From Amphiura filiformis (lineage: Eukaryota > Echinodermata > Ophiuroidea > Amphilepidida > Amphiuridae): a DNA stretch of 64,000 nucleotides. A program made the translations under genes and the position numbers. How positions within the stretch are numbered: the stretch's first letter is position 1; every line of letters begins with the position of its first letter. Of the stretch, positions 21,201-30,320 are shown in pieces. The notes under the pieces were generated by a model. It had not been told where the DNA came from and did no database searches. It saw only the letters and a program-made list of their open reading frames with translations. The stretch lies in NCBI RefSeq assembly GCF_039555335.1, contig NC_092629.1:35093537-35157536 (forward strand), read 5' to 3'.

Positions 21201-23867
21201 AATTCTGCACCTATCATCACACGATAGCCTAGTGGATGTAAACATGCATCAAATGGAATTTTATCTTGCGATATGGTTTGCTGGCAGTGGTTTGGCACTT
21301 ATTCTTGTGGTTTGGCACTTATTCTAGGATGATTTTATCATTCAATGAAAATAATTATATTGTAAGCTGGCACTCCCACCCTTTTTATTTTACTCCCACC
21401 CTTTATATCAATCCACCCTTTTTACCAACAAAGTTTAAACCCCACCCTTTTAAGGATTTTCCAAATTTCCAAGTGGCACCCTTTAAAAAGGGTGCCCTGC
21501 CAACAGTGTATGGTTCCACATAAATGATGGTTTGGTGTCCCCTCCAAAGGACAATATATTCTCATGGTACATGAATTTACAGTTTTCTAAACTTACCACT
21601 AGAACCACAGATCTATCCATCTGTAGTGTCTCTTCCATCCACATAGCAAATGTTGTCACATTCACATGGTCCACATAAATGATGGTTTGGTATCCTCTTC
21701 AAAGGACAATATATTCTCATGGAGTCATGGTACATGAATTCACAGTAACTTACCACTAGAACCACAGATCTATCCATCTGTAGTGTCTCTTCCATCCACA
21801 TAGCAAATGTTGTCACATTCACATGGTCTACATAGAATATCATCTCTGTCAATTCGTCATACACTTCTGCTGTGCGACCTTTCTTATTGTAGACAAAGTC
21901 GCGCAGGATTCTCCAGGATGAGGGACTCAGATTGACAGTAATCTTTGCATCTATATTGCCTTCTTCATCTGCCTACATATATCGAAGAGGAAAAATAACA
22001 ATATCAGGCACTGCCGATAAATAACCGAGACAGAATTTTTCTGTATAAAATGTGGCTGAAAACAGGCATGCATATATGCAAATAAGAAATAACAATCAAA
22101 GGCTTGTTGCTTATTTTAATGCAAATTAACAAAACAGGTTTCACAGACAACAACCCACTTTGGGCACCCCTTGCAACTGAGAGACTTGAACCTCATTCAC
22201 TTTCCAACCCCCCCCCCAAGCCAGCCCCACCAATGCTTCCCATTCTCTGCTGCTACATGTACTTAGCAGCATAGCCATCCTTTTAGTGTGTGTGTGGGGG
22301 GAGGGCAAAGCAAAAGTTCAGTTCCAAAATTTTGTCAATTTCCATCCCCAATCCCCATTTGCCATATATTTCCGTCACCATTTATTTGTCACATGTTCGT
22401 CCGATTTGTCAAATTTTTGTCCCATTTTCTTGACGTTGCCATCCCCATTTTATCCCTTGAAAATTTCTGAGGGCAGGGGGTGGGCAATTTTCCCCCTGCC
22501 CTCTATACATTCAAAATAATGTAAGCAATGTTATACAAAAGGCCACACAATTTTTTGCTGAGGTCACTGGCTACAGGCCTATCACCCGACCCCGAAGGGT
22601 GAGGGTGATAGGCCCATGTAACCAGTACCAAGGGAAAAAAATGTGCCCAAATGCAATTTAACAGATATAAACCATGTAGTATTTGTTTCATTACACCTCA
22701 CTGTGACTCTGGGGATGAATTTATAGGATAGCACTTGTGATAGGAATTGGCATGATTAGTTCATAAAGATTTATGAGGTGTAATAAATTTAATTTAATTA
22801 TTTTGATATTATCCTACCTTTTCTGCCAATTTATCCACTATATGCCTAGTGAAGCGCTTGAAGAACATCTCTTCACCCGAGCAAGCTTCCTTGGAGCCAT
22901 TATCTCCCGGAGGTGGTGGTGGGGGCGTTGCTTTTTCTTTGCCACAAATCTCAAGATCAGATCTACATGTGTCTATTGCCTTCTGGTATTCGTCGCAATC
23001 ACACGCGCACTTCATCTATGATATACAAATAAAAATAATGGACAATTTTAGGAATGGGTTATTTCATTTGAAGTCTGCAAATCCAAGTGGAAGATTTTTA
23101 AGAAAAGCCTTCCACAGGGGGAGGATGTTTTTCAAATGGAATTGGCCAGGGCTGATTTGTTTGAAACCCAAGTACTCATTTTTAAAATGCATTTCCATCC
23201 TGATTCCAAATTATTGGCATGAAAATGTACAATTCTGAAAATTGTTGAAATTTTAAAGAATATTTGGAACTCATGCCATCTGTATTCTGTAGTCGACACC
23301 CGTGTGGTGAGGGTCTAACTCTAACGCTAAAAGTGGCTTTTGGCTATCAAAGGAAACAAGGAACAAAAAAGGAGAGAATATGAACAAAAAAGTTACTTGG
23401 CACCCCTGTGATTTGACCTTTAGACCCTGTGAGGGGGGCAAGCAATTTTTGGCAGGCTGTTCAGAAATTTACCCCCCCCCCGGGCTCATAATTATAGCAC
23501 AGCCCCTGAAATATTTTGGGATTTCTTTTGTTTGACCTCATTTGTTCCACCTGAAATTTAAAGAGGACATATATTTTAAGGCAAATCACACATTATTGCT
23601 TTAATTAAAACACATTTATATCTTAAAACAAAGCATGTCAGAAAAATATGGTGTTGTTAAAAAGCCATAATTTTTTTTACAAAGTCTCACCTCAATTGGT
23701 TGTTTTTCCTTCTTATTCATCATCGTCTTAGTCACAGGGTCATAGTTCACCATATCCGTAAAATCAATGAAGTCGTCATCATTTTCTCTGATCTCTGGCT
23801 CGTCATCACTCAGAAAAGGGTCATGACCCCACACAAGCAGTCCATGTGACACAAAGAGTAAGAACAT
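14382..23867 (-). CDS. CLCC1: CLCC1-like ER/nuclear-envelope chloride channel, seven coding exons
   Basis: Seven exons (23691-23867, 22818-23015, 21754-21972, 19695-19835, 18326-18514, 16999-17346, 14382-15212), all phase 0 with GT/AG borders, give about 700 residues; human CLCC1 has about 550. Visible family landmarks are DDDFIDFTDMVNYDP in the luminal N-terminus, the luminal Cys-rich exon 2, the segment DAKITVNLSPSSW.ILRDF, membrane segments near 195-212, 224-244 and 340-364, NWLFLYK after segment 2, the paired Cys 263 and 289 (EHC...DPC), and VPPTK followed by an EPAKHLGKAVAEF helix. CLCC1 is an ER-resident protein reported as an anion channel and linked to nuclear-pore insertion and lipid flow. 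The cytosolic tail is Ser-rich with a six-Ser run. Introns 3 and 6 carry unusual repeats described separately. Confidence 0.93.
15526..16025. repeat. Long inverted repeat in CLCC1 intron 6
   Basis: Arms 15526-15696 and 15851-16025 are inverted copies of about 170 bases with few mismatches. Matching pairs include GGATCAATTGGTC with GACCAATTGATCC and CATACAGTTTC with GAAACTGTATG. The loop is about 154 bases. It is probably a foldback transposon; the 79-codon ORF inside is a by-product. Confidence 0.72.
16725..16950 (+). mobile_element. Dispersed repeat family C
   Basis: Contains CACGGGTGTCGACTG, TTTTCATaACCATATTTGG, AATCAGCATG, GAGTACAAACAAGCCTAGTA and TTGGTTCAGTGG in this order. The same series recurs at 19866-20010, 47295-47520 and 57835-57985 and, inverted and partial, at 23195-23310. 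Confidence 0.68.
16999..17346 (-). CDS. CLCC1: CLCC1 coding exon 6 (membrane segment 3)
   Basis: 116 codons, phase 0. Acceptor TCCCAG|GCAATA, donor CAG|GTACGT. Encodes the amphipathic EPAKHLGKAVAEFNHELF region, membrane segment 3 (IPALLSVYGSILVVVIVCM), then a cytosolic stretch with an internal 9-residue duplication, QQLPAPVIQ QLPAPVIQQ, visible also in the DNA at about 17088-17135. Confidence 0.92.
17410..17890. mobile_element. ATTTAAATC-type inverted-repeat element
   Basis: Begins near CTGGTACCCAGGGTTTGGCGA and ends CCAACCCTGCTGGTACC, an inverted pair. Near the ends both halves carry repeated AATCGATTTAAATCA motifs. A shorter relic lies at 20190-20245 (AGGGTTGGCAATTTTG). Confidence 0.55.
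18326..18514 (-). CDS. CLCC1: CLCC1 coding exon 5 (inter-membrane loop with Cys pair)
   Basis: 63 codons, phase 0. Acceptor CTCACAG|AAAGAA, donor AAG|GTAAGT. KEVAKRMSQM leads to EHC and, 26 residues later, QDPCKLYNEQILVDP and VPPTK. The two cysteines align with those of vertebrate CLCC1 and probably form a disulfide in the lumen or perinuclear space. Confidence 0.92.
18715..19050. mobile_element. G/C-run repeat with TTGCCAAAAATT units
   Basis: In intron 4. Built from several CCCCCC...GCCAAAAAT(C/T) units. Relatives lie at 23410-23520, 28140-28262, 29900-30310 and 59200-59300, in both orientations. The repeated unit is GGGGGGCAAGCAATTTTTGG, on one strand or the other. Confidence 0.5.
19203..19475. 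mobile_element. MITE family A2, long copy
   Basis: GGGCTATTCCATTTAAAATCC at the left and TTTAAATTGAATAGCC at the right, with several CTTCCACAGGGGGAGT / CCTGTAGAAGATTTTGG cores inside. Two family A units appear to be fused. Confidence 0.65.
19487..19682. mobile_element. Palindromic MITE next to a splice donor
   Basis: Arms TTGACCTTTTCAGTAAATCC...CGTCA and TGACG...GGATTTACCGAAAAGGTCAA are inverted over about 55 bases. The right end lies about 12 bases from the border of CLCC1 exon 4 (donor at 19694-19689). Confidence 0.72.
19695..19835 (-). CDS. CLCC1: CLCC1 coding exon 4 (membrane segments 1-2)
   Basis: 47 codons, phase 0. Acceptor TTCTAG|ATCTTT, donor AAG|GTAAGT. Encodes the rest of membrane segment 1 (FYLMLFVIVFVAF), a short loop ETRTTMSWLQQ, and segment 2 ending FWNWLFLYK, a close match to the conserved NWxYLYK of the family. 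A palindromic MITE ends 12 bases past the exon border. Confidence 0.93.
19866..20010 (+). mobile_element. Dispersed repeat family C, copy
   Basis: Carries TTTTCATGACCATATTTGG, AATCAGCATGCAAAATGCAT, ACAAACAAGCCTAATATTGG and GATATTTTGAaAAGATATC, as in the other family C copies. Confidence 0.62.
20290..21838 (-). repeat. Tandem array of CLCC1 exon-3 end plus splice donor
   Basis: Exon 3 and six further full or nearly full copies of its last about 85 bases, each followed by GTAAGTTTA and a short intron piece (CATGTACCATGAGAATATA, GGAGGGGAcACCAAACCATC), plus one partial copy at 20290-20330. Exon-end/donor borders lie at 21754, 21597, 20916, 20796, 20641, 20509 and 20370. Regular spacings are 157, 120, 155, 132 and 139 bases. 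The 21597-20916 gap contains an inserted element. No copy has an acceptor I can see. Confidence 0.9.
20989..21513. mobile_element. DNA element inserted inside the exon-3 array
   Basis: It splits one array unit cleanly: the sequence left (CACATTCACATGG) and right (TTCCACATAAATGATGG) rejoin to a normal unit. Ends CATACTTGGCAGtGGGG and GCCCTGCCAACAGTGTATGG are inverted. The interior has repeated CCCACCCTTTTT and GCACCCTTTA units. TGG or ATGG is probably the target duplication. Confidence 0.68.
21754..21972 (-). CDS. CLCC1: CLCC1 coding exon 3 (pre-membrane region)
   Basis: 73 codons, phase 0. Acceptor ATGTAG|GCAGAT at 21972, donor CTAGTG|GTAAGT at 21754. Encodes NIDAKITVNLSPSSWRILRDF and ends in VNVTTFAMWMEETLQMDRSVVLV at the start of membrane segment 1. 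The last about 85 bases plus the donor are repeated in tandem downstream in the intron (20290-21700). Confidence 0.92.
22560..22625. repeat. Short hairpin
   Basis: GGCCTATCACCC and GGGTGATAGGCC pair around about 17 bases, within CLCC1 intron 2. Confidence 0.55.
22818..23015 (-). CDS. CLCC1: CLCC1 coding exon 2 (luminal Cys-rich, poly-Pro)
   Basis: 66 codons, phase 0 at both ends; acceptor ATCATAG|ATGAAG, donor AAG|GTAGGA. Encodes CACDCDEYQKAIDTCRSDL..C then six prolines, then an amphipathic helix ending LAEK. The spaced cysteines fit the oxidising lumen. The codons for the prolines are mixed but dominated by CCA/CCT/CCC. Confidence 0.88.
23054..23150. mobile_element. MITE family A2 fragment
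   Basis: GGGTTATTTCATTTGAAGTC at the left and TTTCAAATGGAATTGGCC at the right, with the core AGTGGAAGATTTTT and its inverse CTTCCACAGGGGGAG. Lies 38 bases upstream of the exon 2 acceptor of CLCC1, in intron 1. Confidence 0.6.
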
Positions 23868-23953
23868 ACAAAGCAGCCAATAGTTGCTTGTTCCCTTTTG
23901 CAGCGGAACTTCTGTGCTGACCTTTGACCTGAGTTCATGGTGGTAAGCTTGAG
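23691..23953 (-). CDS. CLCC1: CLCC1 coding exon 1 (with 5' untranslated part)
   Basis: Acceptor TATACAG|CTCAAGC at 23953, donor GAG|GTGAGA at 23691. I place the start at 23867 (Met-Phe-Leu-Leu-Phe), giving a short signal peptide followed by HDPFLSDDEPE and the family motif DDDFIDFTDMVNYDP. An ATG at 23938-23936 has a better context (CCACCATGA) but is out of frame with this ORF. The frame of the CLCC1 ORF itself stays open 5' of 23867 through this exon and the adjoining intron, so a start in an upstream exon cannot be excluded. Confidence 0.82.
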
Positions 23954-24822
23954 CTGTATAATACATACAATAAAGATATCATCACTAATTCGTTTTAACA
24001 ATTCCGTTTTTAAAAGTTGAAAATCTTTTAAAAACCAGATTGTTTCTGCATCAGGGGAGCATAGGTTATCATGTGCATCTATGTGTACAGGCATGTATAG
24101 GCTTATCCTCTCATTCCCACTTGAGCCTCTGTCAAGTCCACTTAAAAGTTTTTTGGCCTCCAGGTCAATTCAGCTTAAATTTAGCAGTTGTTGTGTTGTT
24201 ATAGCAACAAGCCCAGCTTTCCTGCCTAGATTCAGCTGTCACTTTAGCAGTCAGGTCTTCCGTTTTATATTCATTCCCACATATAGTTATCCTAGTGATG
24301 CACTTGCAATTGTTCCTTCAATCATGATGGACCAAAAAATCCCTCCCACCCTCCCAATAGCTGGAAAGGTAAATCAATTTCCTCAAAATTCTCTAAGATA
24401 AGATAAGATTTTATATCCAGTTTTGCTGCTTTGTGCTTCGTAAATAAAAGCTTTGTATGGAGTTTCTTCAAAACCTGAAAAATCTCGTCAGTAGATTTCC
24501 GACTGCGTTTTATAGACTCATGCTTTGTATGGAGTTTCAAACTTTACCTGGAACAGACACAAAAATCAGATTGCCATAAAAGCAAATAAGACTCATGACA
24601 TCAGCCCCACACACAATGACCCCCTAAATTAAAAAAAATATTATTGGGAATATGTGCAAGGTTGGGGGTGAACTCTGCCCTCTACTTTTGGACCTTACTC
24701 CTACCCCTGACTACACTGCAAAATATTTTTCACCCCCGAGATTTAATTTTCACCCCATGTATTTGGATTTTCTGCAAGCTCGGGGTGAAAAACACAGGAA
24801 AACAACCCCCAACTTTCGGGCC

Positions 24823-25182
24823 TTAAGGGGGTACTACACCCCTCGCCAATTTTGTGCCTATTTTTGCATTTTTCTCAAAAATTATAGCACATTGGTGACA
24901 AGTAAGATATGTATATTATAGGGGCAAGGACTACAACTACTGTACTGACAATTCAGCAACTCAAAGCAAGTAGTTATTGATTTATTGATCAAATATTGGT
25001 TTTCCCTCATTTTTGACTGTAACGCCACAACTATTGTCTGTGCTGAAATAAAATTTCCAGTGCAGTAGTTGTAGTCCTTGCCCCTATAATATACATATCT
25101 TACTTGTCCCCAATGCGCTATAATTTCTGAGAAAAATGCAAAAATAGGCACAAAATTTGGCAGGGGTGTAGTACCCCCTTAA
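24823..25182. mobile_element. TTAA-flanked MITE family B, complete
   Basis: TTAA at 24823-24826 and 25179-25182. Ends TTAAGGGGGTACTACACCCC and GGGGTGTAGTACCCCCTTAA are perfect inverses. Arms continue with TTTTGTGCCTATTTTTGCAT and TATGTATATTATAGGGGCAAGG. Centre near 25000. Confidence 0.8.
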
Positions 25183-25408
25183 TGCTACCCCTGCCCACAC
25201 ATCACATCTCATCCAAACCGAGACCCAGAAAACTACTTACCAGGGGTACTACTAAAAACAGGTTTACATTTACTAAATTTACTATCTTCTTGGTGTATAT
25301 CAGCTAGGGCGCCATATAGTTGTCCACATACATGTACAACTTCGTTTCGTCAGCACAGACATTCACTGTTATCATACTGATATCTTTTTAACGGAATAGT
25401 ACTCTTCA

Positions 25409-25660
25409 TTAAGGGGGTACTACACCCATGGCCAATTTTGTGCCTATTTTTGCATTTTTCTAAAAAATTATAGCGCATTGCATTGGTGACAAGTAAGATA
25501 TGTATACATAGGGCAAGGACTACAACTACAGTCAGCAACTCAAGGCAAGTAGTTATTGATTTAAATTGATCAAATATTGGTTTCCCTCATTTTTTCCACA
25601 ACTGTTGTCTGTGGCGAAATAAAATTTCCAGTGCAGTATTGCCCCTATAATATATAATGT
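25409..25660. mobile_element. TTAA MITE family B, right arm truncated
   Basis: TTAAGGGGGTACTACACCC at 25409, then the same left arm as 24823-25182; the right arm breaks off near CCCCTATAATATATAATG. Confidence 0.72.
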
Positions 25661-25679
25661 ATAATAATTAATATCAATC

Positions 25680-25905
25680 ACTCCGCTGCTTTGCCGCCGC
25701 GGCAGCACCGCTGGGAGTTGAATTCAAATCAGCTTGGAGCGGTGCCGCTCTGACGTATGAGAACTAAATACGATTTTGGAGTGGTGCTGGTGCAGCAAAA
25801 GTGGCTTTCAGAGTCAGGCCGCTGCCACTAAGTGGTGTGCCGCTTCGCTTGCTAACAAGTGCAAGCGGCATGATCAAGCGGCAGAAAGTATGAAACCAGC
25901 TTAAG
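25680..25905. mobile_element. GCCGCT-rich element, left part missing
   Basis: Ends CAAGCGGCAGAAAGTATGAAACCAGC. The fuller relative at 55470-55825 has the inverse at its left end (GCTAGTTTCATACTTTTGTGCCGC). Shared interior: GGGAGTTGAATTCAA. Confidence 0.6.
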
Positions 25906-26389
25906 ACGTAAATAATGAGCTCGTAGAGCAGTGTGAGTGTCTGAAAGTGCTGAACTTAAACATGTAATATTGTAAACTTAGAGTGATAACTTAAACTACA
26001 CTACCATGACTACTAGTCTACAGTCTACAGCAGACAGGGTCTAATTCTGCATAAAACCGGGCAAAGTTATTTCTATAGATCTGCTGCGCATTCAAATTGC
26101 ATTGTATTGCATCGTAATTTCATTTGTGTCTATGCTAATTATGTTTACACAACATGAACTCACGTGTTTTCAAGCAAATTACCGATAATAGGTGATCAAA
26201 AGCGATCGGAATGTTACAAAAGTACAGATCGCATTCAGCTTACTTCATATGAGATGATCTTTGGAAAAATACGGCATAATTTTTCTTGGTGTTTGCGGAA
26301 TGCCATGCAGTAAAATATTAATACGTTGCGGCAATTCATGATGGACAACTAACAATCGGCGTGTCCTCAGTGTTGCCATTGAAACTTTT

Positions 26390-26830
26390 CAGCACCAAGG
26401 CGCGGCGCATTGACTCGCCAGGCCGCGGTAAAGGAATCTCAAGTAGCCCAATTTTTAAGTTTCCAAAAAAGCGCCCAATACCGAATATTTGGGCGGATTT
26501 ACCCGATTTTAGAACGCAAAACACCCAATTAGGCGGAAAAGCACTTGACTTTAAAACTTCCGGTACTTGCTGGGAAGTTACTGATCGATCAATAAATGGT
26601 CACAAAACCCATTGTAATTTCAATTTGGAGCTTTAGAGACTCAAAACCTTTATAAATCGGCTAAATTGAAAGGAAAATACATCAAATTAGTGCCGCGGCC
26701 TGAGACTGGCAAAAGTAGCCCAATTTTAGGCAAGTAGCGGCATGCTTTTTTGAGTAGCGGCAAGTGGTCGCCAAGTAGCCCAATTGTGCGCCTAAGGCGC
26801 GGCGTTGGCATCGCGGTGTCCTTCGTATCC
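26390..26830. mobile_element. 'AGTAGCCCAATT' repeat
   Basis: Contains CAAGTAGCCCAATTTTTAAG, AAGTAGCCCAATTTTAGGC and AAGTAGCCCAATTGTGCGCC. The last also occurs at 37255-37275, with GAGTAGCGGCAAGTG just before it in both places. An inverted pair GCCGCGG.../...CCGCGGCC (26421 and 26694) brackets it. Family unknown. Confidence 0.45.
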
Positions 26831-27074
26831 GCCACTGTCAATTTCTTATCCACTCACTAATCCTCACAAAAGCTTTGTGTTGATTACGTAATGTGTGGAT
26901 GCATATTGCAATAAGTACCATGATATAATGAGTGGGGCGGGCTGCGAGGCGGGTTTCTTCTTCATCTTACGTAACAGTATTGTTCTCCAAAAAACCCGGA
27001 AGCTTGTCGTTTGGAGCTCTAGCTGAAATACAGCAAGATAATGTAAGATAGTAAATGTAAACCTGTATTTTAGC

Positions 27075-27586
27075 CAGGGTTTGGTTTTTGCCGGCAATAA
27101 CCTGTTTTTGCCGGCAAAGTGGCAAAAACCTGGCAAAAACTGTTTTTGCCAGTTTTTGCCTGGTTTAAACCGGCAAAAATGGCAAAAACTGGCAAAAACT
27201 CACATATAGTCACTCAAATATTAAAAAGTGACACAGAAAGCTCATCTTAAACAGTAACACACAACTTTTAACGAATCATTCAACATATTTTTTGTCTCAT
27301 TAAGTCCTTAAAATGAAAAAGTTTTGAATTTGATACATGCCACATTTCGGTTAACTGCACTTGAGCAATGAAAACGCATGCCTTTAATTTCTTAATATAT
27401 TGCTTATCTGGCCTTGTTACACGCGGGAACTTATTTTTGTAACTTAATTATTTGTTTTGAGATGAAAAAACTGAACTATAAATCACTTTTTTAGTTTTTG
27501 CCGGCAAAAACTGTTTTTGCCAAGTGGTTAAAACCGCGGTTAAAACCACGGTTTTTTCCACCTGCGGCAAAAACCTGCGAACCCTG
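27075..27586. mobile_element. hAT-like non-autonomous element with 8-bp target duplication
   Basis: ATTTTAGC occurs immediately outside both ends (27067-27074 and 27587-27594), an 8-base duplication as made by hAT transposases. Terminal repeats CAGGGTTTGGTTTTTGCCGG and the complement of GGCAAAAACCTGCGAACCCTG. Both ends hold many TTTTTGCC/GGCAAAAA motifs, including the palindrome GTTTTTGCCGGCAAAAAC. Confidence 0.8.
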
Positions 27587-27944
27587 ATTTTAGCTCTAGA
27601 GTATCTCGAGCTAGTCTACAGTACATAAACTCAAACTGTGATTAATTATGGATTTATGATGGCACCATGGCAGGACACCTCAGCCCCAATAATATTCCAG
27701 ATTATTGCACTATGCACTGCAAAATATACTACATAAAAATTGATGAGCCCTATTTTATCATATTTTATTATATTTACACAAAAATTGGTAAATACATACA
27801 TGGTAGTCGAATTCGGCAGTCTGGACTGGTAAGCTAGAGCATAAGTTCCTATTCCATATTTCTCCCTAACCTGTATCACACCAAGCAAAAATCATTCCCC
27901 AGTATTTAAAGAAAGTTCCTAAGACGATGATTCATTCAACTTAC

Positions 27945-28070
27945 CCCCTGATCAAGTGCCTGGGAAAAGGAACACGAAGTTTTAAATGACGTGGTTTTGG
28001 CTTGCGTAGCTCGAAACTCTATCCGATCCCCGGTACAAATTCCAAATCGATCCGAACTTCCGGTTGGATT
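27945..28070 (-). promoter_or_regulatory. CLCC1: Probable non-coding first exon and promoter of CLCC1
   Basis: On the minus strand a strong donor, CAGGGG|GTAAGT, sits at 27945. The 110 bases before it contain no ATG and include CCGGAAGT (about 28055-28062), an ETS-type site common in TATA-less housekeeping promoters. This would splice to the acceptor at 23953. The transcription start is not determined. Confidence 0.42.
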
Positions 28071-28271
28071 TGTTTACAAAATTGCAAACAAGAACTGTCT
28101 TTTAAAAACACATCCGGACAGATGACATTGACCTTCATCATCTCAGACTCTGCAGCAGGGGTAGTGCTGTGCAATAATTATGTGCACCCAGGATGTACCC
28201 CTGGGGTGTTGAATTATATGGGGGGGCAAAGCAGGCCAAAAGGAGGCAGTCAGTCGTGAGCACGGTCGCTA

Positions 28272-28415
28272 ATAGGGTATATTGCTGATCCCCTGATTAT
28301 CCTTTTCTGGTGCATTGTGGGATAGAAAAGGGCTCAAATCGATCGCTAATTTGCTCCCTTTTCTATCCCACAATGCACCAGAAAAGGATAATTAATGGAT
28401 CAGCAATATACCCTA
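28272..28415. repeat. Near-perfect hairpin element
   Basis: Arms of about 60 bases, starting AGGGTATATTGCTGATCC and ending GGATCAGCAATATACCCT, including GGTGCATTGTGGGATAGAAA on one arm and its exact inverse on the other. Loop about 25 bases. It lies upstream of the likely CLCC1 first exon. Confidence 0.75.
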
Positions 28416-28699
28416 TGAGCTGAATCGGCTAGTTGTGAAATGAGGATCTCGAAGAATCTCATGGTTTCTCGCTCGCAATCCGTGTACAATAATTTAGATA
28501 AAAACACGCTCAGCACTGGCTGACCTGAAAGATAAGGTTTATACTGTCATCTGTTTTCCGAAAACATTTCAAAATTGCTTCAAAATTGCTAAGGAGGCAT
28601 GTACATTTAATTCTGTGACAAAAAACGAGACCAAGTTTGCTTTATTTTTGTTGTTTTGATCATTTAAATGACACTAACTTTTGTTCAATTTTTCCAAAT

Positions 28700-29825
28700 T
28701 GAAAACCTTAGGCGACATTCGTCTACCTCCCCTCCGATTTACCTAATCATGAACTTTTTTGACTTCATTTTCACGTAGTTCACATAATTCCGCTTCGTTT
28801 GGTATATTTATAGATATGTGTTATTTAGATTAAGTGTCTAAATTGTTCTTCAAAAATGATGGAAAAATGCGAATTTTACTGAATTGCAGGCCTTTCTTGT
28901 GGTATTTTTTGCGTCACCTATCAATCAACATTCGGGTTGTACGCGCCCTAACACAAATACCGCGCCGGCGCGCGGTTAACTTTGCGTGACGCTCGCGCTA
29001 TGCAAGTGGTGTACAGTGTGATACGCGTTTAAGTTCGCCACAGCATAAATAAGTAAACAAAAAGTTTTTAAAAACCTGAATATTTTCAAAGCTCATTAAT
29101 CTTCGCCGATAACTGTCTACCTCCATGGTGATTTACGTCAATTTGTACAACATTTTCGTGGCATTTGTGTACAAAACCGTTTTATCTTTCATATTTGTGA
29201 TTTTTATGATTGTGTTATTTAAATTACAAATACAAAATTAAGTTTAAGTATGATGCTTTTTTTCCCAACTTTTTACTGAAATTGTTTAGTTCAAAACACA
29301 CGTTTATTTTTCATCTAAATAATCTTTGATTTCCTTCTTTTTTTTTTGTGACATGCAAGTTCACTAGTTTGGAATGCTAATTTGAGAGAGTGATAATTTT
29401 TCGTGTTAAAATAAAGAAATTAGAGCTCTTCAAACAGGGAAATGTCATGGGCTGATTGTTCTCGAACCCCATTTTACCTTCCCAAAAAAGTGTCTACCTC
29501 CTGGTCGATTTACGCCAATTCGTACGGATTTTTCGAGGTATTTGTATTCAAAACCTTTGTATCGGTCAGATTTTTGAATTATACGAATGTGTTATTTCAA
29601 TTACCGCAGAAAAATGGAATTTAATACTGTGTTTTTTCCGACATTTGTACTGAAATGTGCTAGTTCAAAACACACGCTATTTATTCATCCAAATAAACTT
29701 GGATCTACTTCTTTTTTCGCAACGTGCAAGTTCATTGGGTTGGCATGATAATTTGAAAGTTTCGTAATTTTTCGTGTTAAAACAAAGAAATGGGAGCTCT
29801 TCAAACAGGGGAATGTCATGAGCTA
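28700..29825. repeat. Diverged tandem repeat, unit about 370-400 bases
   Basis: Two clear copies (about 29113-29460 and 29487-29822) share GTCTACCTCC..G..GATTTACG, GTTCAAAACACACG, TGCAAGTTCA and GAGCTCTTCAAACAGG. A weaker third start is at 28710. Unit length is too long and divergence too high for a young satellite. Between copies lies a CpG-rich bit (28935-28995, GCGCCGGCGCGCGG). Confidence 0.6.
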
Positions 29826-29894
29826 ATTAGTATGCATAATTGGCCACGGAGCAATACGCGCACTGGTTGTTATGAATATTTACTTTCACACAGA

Positions 29895-30320
29895 GCAGCG
29901 TTTGAGCGTGCTCACGACTGACTGGAGGGGGAAGCATTTTTGGCAGGTCGAAAGGGGGGGTCAAGCAATTTTGGCAACTCGACTCGGTCGGACTGGGGGG
30001 ACAAGCGATTTTTGGCACATATATTTTGGGCACCTTTTCTATATTAGGCCTACGACCTAAAAAGGTGTAGGAAAATGTTAGGAACATGTTCAAATATGCA
30101 AAATTTCCTGCTCACTGCACTCGCACCACTAAAGATTCCCCAAAATCTTGCATAAAGGGGGGGCAAAGATTTTCGGCACATCAAAAGGGGTGTGCAAAGG
30201 TTTTTTGGCACGTGAAAAGGGGGGGGAGCAAAGATTTTTTGGTACGACCAGGGGGGGCTACTTTGGCAGAGAATTCACCACCCCGGGGTACACATAATTC
30301 ATTGCACCACCCCTCATGAC
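29895..30320. mobile_element. G-run repeat with TTTTTGGCA units
   Basis: At least five units of the form GGGGGGcAAGCattTTTGGCA. It begins with CGTGCTCACGACTGACTGG, which is the inverse of the end of the related piece at 28245-28264, so the two may be terminal repeats of one composite. Confidence 0.5.

Noticed and set aside
20290-21840. Array of regular repeats and spacers resembling a CRISPR array
   Set aside because: The genome is eukaryotic with introns. The units are exon plus donor copies, and the spacers are also repeated, not unique. The same holds for 41040-41800.
20435-21864. Several short minus-strand ORFs reading VDHVNVTTFAMWMEET
   Set aside because: They are pseudo-exon copies of CLCC1 exon 3 without acceptors, not separate genes.
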